Source of the DNA: Faeciplasma sp900553675
Lineage (GTDB): Bacteria > Bacillota > Clostridia > Oscillospirales > Ruminococcaceae
Assembly (NCBI GenBank): GCA_958428235.1
Contig: CAUAFG010000005.1
Location: 46,383 to 110,382, forward strand
Reading direction: 5' to 3'
Length of the DNA: 64,000 nucleotides
Positions within the stretch are counted from its first letter, which is position 1. Every line of letters begins with the position of its first letter. Made by a program: the position numbers and the translations under genes. Below, piece by piece: positions 34,010 through 42,181 of this stretch. Below the pieces are notes generated by a model. It did not search any database. It was not told where the DNA came from and was given only the letters and a program-made list of their open reading frames with translations.

Positions 34010-34974
34010 CTGTCCTTCTCTTTGTCTTCGGGGATACAGGGCAGGAAGGCGGCTATAGCAACCTCGATCTGGCTGTCGTCAGGCTCGCGGGTGGTGAGTC
34101 TCTGAATCCACAGACCCGGGGCGGAGATGATTTTTGTAAAGATATTATCATACCGTCCGGCAAGCTTTATAAGCTCGTATGCGATGGAAACCACCACCGG
34201 CAGAACGCAGAGCTTTAGCAGTGCTCTAAGCCACACAGCGTCCCACGGAAGCATGAAAATGCTGTTAACGAAAATCGAAATAAACAGCACCAAAAACATA
34301 AACGATGTTCCGCAGCGAGGGTGGAAACGCCTGTATTTGCGAACGTTCTCAACCGTAACCTCGTCCCCTGCCTCGTAGCAGGTGATGGTTTTATGCTCTG
34401 CACCGTGATATTCATAGGTGCGGCGGATGTCCTTTAAAAGACTTGTCAGCCAGATGTACGCAATAAATATGAGTATTTTAATAAGACCTTCAATGATGTT
34501 TTTAACAACGTAAAGTTCGGAAAGCTTGGGTATCAGCAGCGAAAGCCCCTTGGTTGCAAGCGCGGGGAGGTATACAAACAGTCCCACAGCCAAAAGAACG
34601 CCCAAAACGCTTGCTATAGTCATGATAACTCCCATCAGCTTGTCGCCCAGCTTGTTATCAAGCCACTTTTCAAACTTAGAAGGCTCCTCGGCTTCCTCAC
34701 CCTCCATCGACTTATCTGCCGACTTTGAAATGTATTTGTAGCCGCTGATAAGGGTGGTTACAAAGTTTACCGGTCCCCTTACAAACGGGGTCTTCTGATA
34801 CCATTTAGCCTTTGGAAGCTCCTTTTCTTCAAGATAGATGCTGCCGTCGGACATTCTTACCGCCATGCACTCCTTTTCGACGCCGCGCATCATGATTCCC
34901 TCGATAAGCGCCTGACCGCCGATTTTTGATTTGAATTTGGGAGCCTTAACTCCTGCGTTTTCTGTCTTGCTCAT
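34003..34974 (-). CDS. DUF1385 family membrane protein
   Basis: The 323-residue protein begins with the family pattern GGQALIEGIMMRG, then has a charged part and about four hydrophobic segments (near 130-150, 170-200, 225-245, 255-270). YHGAEHKTITCYE and HPRCGTSFMFLV are family-conserved blocks. Function is unknown; it usually occurs with prfA/prmC and rpmE, as here with prmC. AAAAGGTA lies upstream of the ATG. Confidence 0.92.
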   Translation of the reverse strand: MSKTENAGVKAPKFKSKIGGQALIEGIMMRGVEKECMAVRMSDGSIYLEEKELPKAKWYQKTPFVRGPVNFVTTLISGYKYISKSADKSMEGEEAEEPSKFEKWLDNKLGDKLMGVIMTIASVLGVLLAVGLFVYLPALATKGLSLLIPKLSELYVVKNIIEGLIKILIFIAYIWLTSLLKDIRRTYEYHGAEHKTITCYEAGDEVTVENVRKYRRFHPRCGTSFMFLVLFISIFVNSIFMLPWDAVWLRALLKLCVLPVVVSIAYELIKLAGRYDNIFTKIISAPGLWIQRLTTREPDDSQIEVAIAAFLPCIPEDKEKDRW

Positions 34975-34986
34975 TTGATATACCTT

Positions 34987-36414
34987 TTATCCTTTCTGAT
35001 TGGTGCCTGACTGTATTCCGGGGAGGGTTATCATAACCGTCGTGCCGGTGCCAAGCTTTGAATTTACTATCAGTCTTCCGCCGTGCATATTTACTATTTC
35101 ATCCGCAACCGCAAGCCCGATTCCCGAGCCGCGGCGGGTCTGATTCGCTTTATAGAACTTTGTTTTTACCTTTGGCAGATCCTCTGCCGATATTCCAACG
35201 CCGGTGTCTGATACAAGCACAACTATTTCGCCTTTTTTTTCATATGCCTCCACCGAAACAACTCCGCCCGGGTTGGAGTATTTAACCGCGTTGTCTATTA
35301 TATTTATAAACACCTGTCGCAAACGCGCCCTGTCGCCGTGGACAAAGGGGAGCATTTCAGGCTCGTAATATTTAAGCTCGATTCCAAGAGCCTTGGCTCG
35401 TTCGGTGTAGATGAGCACTGCGTCTCCCAGCTCGGCAAGGATATCGCAGGTTTCAAACTGCAAAGTAAATCTGCCGTCCTGAATACGTGAGAAGTCTAAA
35501 AGCTCCTCAACCATATCCGAAAGCCTTTCGGTTTCGCCGGTGATTACCCTCATCGCCTTGCCAACGGTTTCGGGATCGTCCGGCATCTGCAAGGCGGTTT
35601 CGCTCCAGCCCTTTATAGCCGTAAGCGGAGTTCGCAGCTCGTGCGATACCGATGAGATAAATTCGTTTTTCATCTTGTCAGAGCTTTCAAGCTCGCTTGC
35701 CATGTAGTTTATAGCGTCGGCAAGCTCACCTATTTCGTCGTCCTCGGTTTTTTCTATTCTTTCGCGGAAGTCGCCCTCGGCATAGCTTCGAGCGGTTTCG
35801 CACATCCGCCTTACCGGAAGCACTATCGAGCGGATAAAATACAGTCCCGAAACAAATATCAGCATAATTATAGCCAGCACAACTGCCGAAAACAGTATTC
35901 CCAGCTTTATCATCTGATTGTGAACAGCGTCCATCGAGGTCATTATCCTCATCGCGCTGTATTCATACGACGGACCCGAAAGCATTACAATATAGCTCAT
36001 CACCCGCTCGCCGCTTTCAAGCTTAAGCTCGCGGTAGCAGCATCCGGCTTCGGAGTTTTTGGCTTCGCGGTAATCGTCCAGATTCATCCATTCCGACGGC
36101 TCAAAGCCGGAGCTTGTCAGGGTTGCTCTGCCGGTGGAGTTTACAGCCATCAGCTCGTATTTATCCTTTTCGTCAAATTTCTCTATAACGTTTCTGACCT
36201 CGGCACGGAAACCGGACGACGACTGATATTTTAAAAGCTCCGACGCAATACCGTCCAGCTTGGAGGTAAGATACTGCCTTATTGTGGTTTTATAGTAGCT
36301 GTTTGCAAGTATCAGCCCCATAACGTCCACCACCAAAAGGACTGCTATAACTATTCCCAGCGAGTTTACAAGCCAGCGCTTGGTTATACTGTGTTTTCTT
36401 ATAAATCCAAACAC
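34987..36414 (-). CDS. Sensor histidine kinase (two-component system)
   Basis: The 475-residue protein has two membrane helices (about 12-35 and 165-190) around an extracytoplasmic sensing part, a HAMP domain (about 200-250), a HisKA dimer/phosphoacceptor with SSVSHELRTPLTAIKGW, and a HATPase with DNAVKYSNPGG, VSDTGVGI and RRGSGIGLAV. The start is taken as GTG at 36414 because a perfect AAGGAGG lies eight bases upstream; the frame is open to 36450, which would overlap the regulator gene. The layout resembles WalK/PhoR/ResE, but the sensor domain is not the Bacillus WalK PAS type. Signal unknown. Confidence 0.93.
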   Translation of the reverse strand: MFGFIRKHSITKRWLVNSLGIVIAVLLVVDVMGLILANSYYKTTIRQYLTSKLDGIASELLKYQSSSGFRAEVRNVIEKFDEKDKYELMAVNSTGRATLTSSGFEPSEWMNLDDYREAKNSEAGCCYRELKLESGERVMSYIVMLSGPSYEYSAMRIMTSMDAVHNQMIKLGILFSAVVLAIIMLIFVSGLYFIRSIVLPVRRMCETARSYAEGDFRERIEKTEDDEIGELADAINYMASELESSDKMKNEFISSVSHELRTPLTAIKGWSETALQMPDDPETVGKAMRVITGETERLSDMVEELLDFSRIQDGRFTLQFETCDILAELGDAVLIYTERAKALGIELKYYEPEMLPFVHGDRARLRQVFINIIDNAVKYSNPGGVVSVEAYEKKGEIVVLVSDTGVGISAEDLPKVKTKFYKANQTRRGSGIGLAVADEIVNMHGGRLIVNSKLGTGTTVMITLPGIQSGTNQKG

Positions 36415-36431
36415 CCGCTTATCCTCCTTGG

Positions 36432-37136
36432 TCAGCTCTTGTTTTCCCACTTATATCCATATCCCCAGATAGTTATGATGTACTTGGGATTGGACGGCTC
36501 GTCCTCTATCTTCATTCTTATTCTTCTTATGTTAACGTCTACTATCTTTTCCTCACCGTAGTAGCTCTCTCCCCATATGTGACGAAGTATGCTGACTCTG
36601 TCCAGCGCAGTGTTCTGGTTTTTAAGGAAATACTCCATTATCTGATACTCCACCTGAGTAAGATCCACCGGCACGCCGTTTTTAAGAACCATTCTGCTTT
36701 TAACGTCTAAGGTAAACGGTCCCGAGCGTATCAGCGAATCTGGCTCGCCCTTGGTGGACTCCATAAGGCTTACCCTGCGGCAGATTGCGTCGACGCGCGC
36801 TATCAGCTCGGATATCGAAAAGGGCTTGGTTATATAATCATCTGCCCCTATCATCAGGGAGGAAACCTTATCCATCTCCTGAGATTTTGCGCTGAGCATT
36901 ATTATTCCCAGCTTGTCGCTTCTTTCGCGGAGCTGGCGGCACACCGCAAAGCCGTCTATCCCCGGCATCATGATATCCAAAAGTGCACAGTCGAAGTCGC
37001 CGCCGTTATCGTCGAAGGCTTTTACAGCCGCCTCGCCGCAGTTAACGTCAACCACATCATAGCCGCTCCTTTTAAGATTCAGCACAACAAATTCGCGGAT
37101 GGAATCCTCATCCTCGCAAACTAAAATCCGCTTCAT
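36432..37136 (-). CDS. OmpR/PhoB-family response regulator
   Basis: The 234-residue protein has a receiver domain with ILVCEDEDSIRE, the phosphorylated Asp in CALLDIMMPG and TKPFSISEL (Lys), and a C-terminal winged helix with NTALDRVSILRHIWG and NIRRIRMKIEDEP. It controls target promoters when phosphorylated by the kinase encoded 17 bases downstream. Upstream is the FG-GAP-like lipoprotein gene, a candidate partner or target. Confidence 0.95.
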   Translation of the reverse strand: MKRILVCEDEDSIREFVVLNLKRSGYDVVDVNCGEAAVKAFDDNGGDFDCALLDIMMPGIDGFAVCRQLRERSDKLGIIMLSAKSQEMDKVSSLMIGADDYITKPFSISELIARVDAICRRVSLMESTKGEPDSLIRSGPFTLDVKSRMVLKNGVPVDLTQVEYQIMEYFLKNQNTALDRVSILRHIWGESYYGEEKIVDVNIRRIRMKIEDEPSNPKYIITIWGYGYKWENKS

Positions 37137-37179
37137 AGCATTATTACCTTTCCGGCATGACGTTATAAAGACATCCTGC

Positions 37180-38499
37180 CTATGATATATAATAAAGGTT
37201 ATTTCTTATTTCATCCTGAGTCAACAGCAGCGGCTCGTCAGCTCCGGCAAGGGTTTTGGACATGCAGGAAACAAAATCGTCTCCCGCAACGTAGGAGTAG
37301 CCGTTGTTTATCCAGTCGTTTTTGCTGCCCGAGCTTACCGCAGCTATGCTTAAAAGCTTGGGCATATCGGCAATGCTGCCGGCATCGTAATCGTATTTTA
37401 CAAAGGATATTTCGCCCGCTTGCTCGCTTTTAACGGCGGTTACAAAGTTCTCCCATCTTTGAGGGATGGTGAAAACATATCCTCCGGCAACATCGTAATA
37501 GGAAAATGCCTCCACCGAGAACATTCCTATATCTAAGCTGTATGAAAGCCAACCGGTCATATAAACCGGCTCGACCTCGGGCTGATAGGTATATCCATAT
37601 CCCAAAAACGGCGAAACCGTGGGAATTTCGACAATGCCGTCGCCATCGTAATCTGCGCTCAGATATCCCGACGGACGCATTGTAAGCCACGAAAGCTGAG
37701 GATTATCCGACGTAGGCGATACTATTGCTCCGTTAACAAGGGTTACAACCTCGGTTGAAACCTCGCCCTCCTCGTTTATAAGGTCTATAAACATGGCGTT
37801 CTGACTGTCGGTCAGCCCTCCGAAACGGCTGGATGCAATCGAAGCCGCCGAGGAATAAAGCGTTCTTTCCATGGTCTGATAGTCAACGCCGTCGCTTGAT
37901 TTGATTATGCTTACCGAAACATTGTCTCCGACACGGCGGACTATTATTATTTCCTCGCTTCCGCAGTTGTCTATATCTGCCATTTCAAGTACGGAATATG
38001 TGCCGTCGAACCTTGAAGCAAGCATTCCGCCGCCGTATCTGTATACGCTAACGTTGTTTTCACCGTGGAGCGAGGTGCCGTAGCCAATTATTATATCGGC
38101 AGCGTCGCCATAATCGGCTATCATAACGGTGTCTATCGAGCTGCCTCTGCCGGCAAGCTCATACATGGCGTGCCAGCTGCCGTCGCCGTCGCTGTCTAAA
38201 ACCGAAACTCTTACGTTTTCAGAGCCGCCCGCCTGCGTAGAGGTATAAAAAGCGAGAGCTTCATCGCTGCCGTCGGAATCTATATCCGCAAATACAAACG
38301 CCGAGCGGTAGTCCCCGCTTCGGGGATAGCAAAGCGTCACCGATTTTCCAACGCTTTCAATCAGTGCCTGATGCACCGCCGCCTGTTCGTCGGCAATGCT
38401 CGGCGCGGACATAAGACCGTCCACCGAGAAGGTGAGCGAATCACATCCGCAAAGAGTAAGTGCGGAAAACAAAACTATCAGCAAAAATATCTTTTTCAA
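37180..38499 (-). CDS. FG-GAP/VCBS-like repeat lipoprotein
   Basis: The 439-residue protein starts with a TTG (38499), preceded by GAGAGGTG, and has a lipobox LTLCGC. The mature part has repeats of FADIDSDGSDEA, VLDSDGDGSW, MADIDNCGSEE and DYDGDGIVEIP, i.e. calcium-binding-like Asp-rich loops of a beta-propeller (VCBS/FG-GAP). It lies 43 bases before the two-component genes and may sense an extracellular signal for them. That role is inference. Confidence 0.8.
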   Translation of the reverse strand: MKKIFLLIVLFSALTLCGCDSLTFSVDGLMSAPSIADEQAAVHQALIESVGKSVTLCYPRSGDYRSAFVFADIDSDGSDEALAFYTSTQAGGSENVRVSVLDSDGDGSWHAMYELAGRGSSIDTVMIADYGDAADIIIGYGTSLHGENNVSVYRYGGGMLASRFDGTYSVLEMADIDNCGSEEIIIVRRVGDNVSVSIIKSSDGVDYQTMERTLYSSAASIASSRFGGLTDSQNAMFIDLINEEGEVSTEVVTLVNGAIVSPTSDNPQLSWLTMRPSGYLSADYDGDGIVEIPTVSPFLGYGYTYQPEVEPVYMTGWLSYSLDIGMFSVEAFSYYDVAGGYVFTIPQRWENFVTAVKSEQAGEISFVKYDYDAGSIADMPKLLSIAAVSSGSKNDWINNGYSYVAGDDFVSCMSKTLAGADEPLLLTQDEIRNNLYYIS

Positions 38500-38517
38500 C
38501 GCCGCACCTCTCCCGAT

Positions 38518-38558
38518 AAAAAAATAGGACAACGCGCAGGTATACTGCGCCTTATCCT
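38518..38558 (-). terminator. Terminator of citrate synthase gene
   Basis: On the minus strand AGGATAAGGCGCAG pairs with CTGCGCGTTGTCCT around a 5-base loop, followed by ATTTTTTT. It lies between the citrate synthase gene and the lipoprotein gene, 60 bases after the former. Confidence 0.85.
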
Positions 38559-38617
38559 ATTATACTACAAATATTATTAACTTGCAAGCATTTTTTGCAG
38601 CCTGCACATCCCTATAA

Positions 38618-39973
38618 TTATCTGCTTTCGATATCCACATAAGGCTTCTGCTTGTGAACAGCCTTATATGCAGGGCGGATTATGCGCTGACCGGTAAGCT
38701 TCTCCTCAAATCTGTGCGCGCACCAGCCTGCCATTCTCGACACCGCAAACAGTGCGGTTGCCAGCTCCTCAGGTATGCGGAGCATTCTGTAGCAAAGTCC
38801 CGAATACATATCAACGTTTGCGCACAAAGCCTTTTCGGCACCCGTTTCCTCGCGGAAGATGTCGGGCGTTAGCCGCTCGATGGCTCGCAGCAGGTTGAAC
38901 TGCTCCTCGTATTCGGTTCCCTTTGCCATTTCAGAGGCGGTTTTTCTCAAAATTACCGCTCTGGGGTCGGAAAGGGTGTAAACCGCGTGACCCATGCCGT
39001 AAACCAAGCCGGTGCGGTCGGAGGCTTCCTTTCTTATGATCTTGCGAAGAAGCTCTGAAATCTCGCGCTCGTTTGACCAGTCCTTTATGTTGGCTTCCAT
39101 ATAGTCAAGCTGCTCCAAAACCTTAAGGTTCGCGCCGCCGTGCTTAGGTCCTTTAAGCGCGCCGACAGCCGCCGAATACGCCGAATAGGGGTCTGTTCCG
39201 GAGGATGTAAGCACCCTGCATGCAAATGTGGAGTTATTACCACCGCCATGCTCCGCGTGAAGCATGAGGATAAGGTCTAACAGCTTTGCTTCCTCGTAGG
39301 TATAAACCCTGTCCTTGCGCAAAAGGGAAAGGATGGTTTCGGCAGTCGATTCCTCGGGGCGCACCTGATGCATATACATACTCTTGCCATCGTAGGCGCG
39401 GCGCTTTACCTGATAAGCGTCGGTCATGATAACCGGCATTTTTGCCATTATCGAAACCGCAGTACAAAGCTCCTCTTCGGGTGTTTTCGACTCGGGATTC
39501 TCTTCATATGAATAAAGTGACAAAATCGACCTTGCAAGCTTGTTCATGATGTTCTTTGAGGGAGCTTTTAATATCATGTCCTCAAAGAATCCGTTTGGCA
39601 GGTCGCGGTTGTCGGAAAGGGTTTTTGTAAACGCTGCAAGCTCTTGCAGGCTGGGCAGCTTGCCCATCAGCAGAAGATACGCAACCTCCTCGTAGCCGAA
39701 TCTTTCCGAACTCTGAACGCCGTTTACTATATCATAGATATTATAGCCTCTGAAATAAAGCTCGCCGGGAATGTTCTGCTTTTCGCCTTCGTTCATAACG
39801 TAGCCGTGAACGTTGCATATGTTGGTGATTCCGGCTAAAACTCCGGTGCCGTCCGCGTTTCTTAAGCCCCTCTTAACGTCGTAGCGCTGGTAATACCTTG
39901 GGTCTATTCTGTTGTTTTCAAAAAATGTTTCAAGAAAGCTGCTTCTTGTCTTGTCGTCAATGTTGAGCTTCAC
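38618..39973 (-). CDS. Citrate synthase (citrate/2-methylcitrate synthase family)
   Basis: The 451-residue protein condenses acetyl-CoA with oxaloacetate. The start at GTG 39973 has AGGAGTG upstream; the longer open frame to 40045 has none. Active-site residues are visible: His in MLHAEHGGGNNST, His in GLVYGMGHAVYT and Asp in LCANVDMYSG. The length is of the type II-like Gram-positive form. No aconitase or IDH gene is near, so the pathway cannot be judged here. It is a single-gene transcript. Confidence 0.94.
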   Translation of the reverse strand: MKLNIDDKTRSSFLETFFENNRIDPRYYQRYDVKRGLRNADGTGVLAGITNICNVHGYVMNEGEKQNIPGELYFRGYNIYDIVNGVQSSERFGYEEVAYLLLMGKLPSLQELAAFTKTLSDNRDLPNGFFEDMILKAPSKNIMNKLARSILSLYSYEENPESKTPEEELCTAVSIMAKMPVIMTDAYQVKRRAYDGKSMYMHQVRPEESTAETILSLLRKDRVYTYEEAKLLDLILMLHAEHGGGNNSTFACRVLTSSGTDPYSAYSAAVGALKGPKHGGANLKVLEQLDYMEANIKDWSNEREISELLRKIIRKEASDRTGLVYGMGHAVYTLSDPRAVILRKTASEMAKGTEYEEQFNLLRAIERLTPDIFREETGAEKALCANVDMYSGLCYRMLRIPEELATALFAVSRMAGWCAHRFEEKLTGQRIIRPAYKAVHKQKPYVDIESR

Positions 39974-40093
39974 GGATATCACTCCTAAATAGTATATTAT
40001 TTTAAGTTTACCACTATCAAGACTCGTTGTCAACACTAAATGCATAACAAGACAAGCGATTATTCATTTTTCAGCAGATTACACGATAAATAA

Positions 40094-40140
40094 AGATATC
40101 ACAGCCCAAATTTTGCAGGAAATATGGACTGTGATATTCA
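40094..40140 (-). terminator. Terminator of the LTA-synthase-like operon
   Basis: GATATCACAG and CTGTGATATT form a 9-10 base stem with a loop of about 20; on the minus strand T-rich DNA follows. The 192 bases between the two genes hold nothing else clear. Confidence 0.65.
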
Positions 40141-40165
40141 TTTTTGATTCTATTAGCTGTTATTT

Positions 40166-42172
40166 CTACCCGCCCCGCGCATATCTGCCGTCTTCACCGA
40201 GCTTAGAATGAAGATTGAAGTAGGTATAATAGTTGTAGACGTTAAGAACATCCTGCCGATAAGGTTCTTCGTTTCTTCGTTCGTTCCATGTTATCGCACG
40301 GTCGAAGTAGCCCCAGGTGTTCATCGCGGGGGCGATTTCCTCGACATCTTTTAGCATTTTGCACTCTCTCGAAAGCGGCACTCCGGCATACTCTAAGGTT
40401 TTAAGACCAAGGAAATTCGGGCTTACAATGCCAAGGTCGTTTTTGCTTTCGATCTCGTAATTTGTCCAGATTACGAACGGAGTTTCGTATCTTGTGAGAA
40501 AGCTGTTAACTATCATGTTGCGATACGGAGCGATTTTGTTTATAAATCCAATTTCAACGTTGGGCTGGTGGTCGCCGAAGAAGACTATCATCGTCTTTTC
40601 GTCTACCTTCTCAAAGTAGCTTATAAGCTCCTCCAACGCCTCGTCAGACTTCTTGACAAGCGAAAGATACTGCTCGGCGCGGGGATAATCGCCGTCGTAG
40701 TTGGTTATATGAACATCCGAAACGAAATCCGCTCCCTTGTACTCATAGCCGGAGTGGTTCTGAACCGTCACTCCAAAGATGAATATTCTGTCCGAATCCT
40801 TGTTTTCAAACTGCTCTATAACCTTATCGTAGAAGAAGCTGTCGCTGATAAGGGTGCGGACATACTCAACATCGTCGCCAAAGCCCTTTTCCCATCTGTC
40901 TGCGCTTACATATTTGCTCTTTGCGGTGGTCATATCCTCGCCGCTTACGAAATCGTCGAAGCCCATAAAGTCGTAGACCGAATTGCGCTTCCAGCAGACC
41001 TCGTAAAACGGATGCATTGCAACCGCCTGATAACCATAGTCCTTAAGATACGAAGCCATCGAAGGAACATCCTGCCTTATGTGCTGCATATATGTATAAC
41101 AGCTGTTCGGTGTATACATCATTGAAAGACCGGTAAGATATTCAAACTCGGTGTTGCAGGTGCCTCCGCCCAGAACCGAAACAAGCAGCCTTCCGTGCGG
41201 GTGATCCTTTATAAGCTTGTTATAGTATGGCATATAGGGCTGATCGGTTTTCAGCCTGCCCATATAGCTCAGATCCGAAAAGCTTTCGTTCATTATAACT
41301 ATAATGTTCGGAAGCTCGGCATCGTCCTCCAAGGTGTCGTTTTCGTACTGCGAAAGATATTCGTCTATCGCGGCTGGGTCGTAATTAAGCGGCTTATCGT
41401 ATTTCATCTTTCTGAAATTGATGTAAAAGCTCAGCGCAACGCCATTTACGTTGTTGGTGGATTCGGTGTCGAAGGTGGAGGTGGAATAGGAGGTGTAGTC
41501 GATATCCCAGATGTATATAACCCCCCCTACTGTCAAAATAAGTGAGGCTATAGCCGCAATCGCCCTCACCCACATCTTAGGATATGTTACTCTGAACTTA
41601 ACGACTACCGCCGTTATCAGTGCAAAGCCGGCTGTTCCGATAAGCAGGTTAGCATCAAAATGCCAATCGTCGGGAGTGGTTACGGTCAGAGCGGTGTTTA
41701 TCGCATAGAGGTCGGTGGGAACAAGAGGGGTGCCTCTTACCAAAAGCACTATCTGATTGGCGGCGTGCAAAAGATAGCTCACCGCAAACTCGCACAAAAG
41801 CGATATTCTTACGGATTGCGTTAATGTAAAGACTGCAAGCTGCAAGACTGCGTAGAATATCAGATTGTCAAAATAAATATATTCGTTATACTGCTTTGCG
41901 CCGACAAGCGCCCTGACTGTCTCAAAGCACAAAACCGGTCCTAAGATAAACAGCAGAACGGAAATTATGCTTTGTACGATTTTGGGCAGCTTTATGTCAA
42001 CAAACATAACCGCCGTAAACAGCAAGAAGCAGGAGAAAAATTTGAGTATTGAAGCGTAATCGGTCTTGCCGTCGGCTTCAAATGCCGAGGTGTTCAGGGC
42101 GGCGAGGATAAGTATGGCTATCGCAATCGCCGCCGATATTATCAGTTTTTTACGTGATTTAAATGATATCAT
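40166..42172 (-). CDS. LTA-synthase family sulfatase-fold membrane enzyme
   Basis: The 668-residue protein has five or more membrane helices in the first 220 residues and a large extracellular sulfatase-like domain. Metal and nucleophile positions seen: IIVIMNESFSDL (Glu), GGGTCNTEFEYLTG (candidate catalytic Thr) and IVFFGDHQPN (Asp, His). LtaS-type enzymes transfer glycerol phosphate from phosphatidylglycerol to a lipid or sugar acceptor. It may work on the glycolipid made by the operon at 11982-15461; this is inference. It follows the CotH-like gene by 9 bases. Confidence 0.9.
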   Translation of the reverse strand: MISFKSRKKLIISAAIAIAILILAALNTSAFEADGKTDYASILKFFSCFLLFTAVMFVDIKLPKIVQSIISVLLFILGPVLCFETVRALVGAKQYNEYIYFDNLIFYAVLQLAVFTLTQSVRISLLCEFAVSYLLHAANQIVLLVRGTPLVPTDLYAINTALTVTTPDDWHFDANLLIGTAGFALITAVVVKFRVTYPKMWVRAIAAIASLILTVGGVIYIWDIDYTSYSTSTFDTESTNNVNGVALSFYINFRKMKYDKPLNYDPAAIDEYLSQYENDTLEDDAELPNIIVIMNESFSDLSYMGRLKTDQPYMPYYNKLIKDHPHGRLLVSVLGGGTCNTEFEYLTGLSMMYTPNSCYTYMQHIRQDVPSMASYLKDYGYQAVAMHPFYEVCWKRNSVYDFMGFDDFVSGEDMTTAKSKYVSADRWEKGFGDDVEYVRTLISDSFFYDKVIEQFENKDSDRIFIFGVTVQNHSGYEYKGADFVSDVHITNYDGDYPRAEQYLSLVKKSDEALEELISYFEKVDEKTMIVFFGDHQPNVEIGFINKIAPYRNMIVNSFLTRYETPFVIWTNYEIESKNDLGIVSPNFLGLKTLEYAGVPLSRECKMLKDVEEIAPAMNTWGYFDRAITWNERRNEEPYRQDVLNVYNYYTYFNLHSKLGEDGRYARGG

Positions 42173-42181
42173 CGTTATTAT

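Noticed and set aside
36414..36450. Overlapping start (36450) of the histidine kinase
   Set aside because: AAGGAGG sits eight bases before the GTG at 36414, so the downstream start explains the spacing better.
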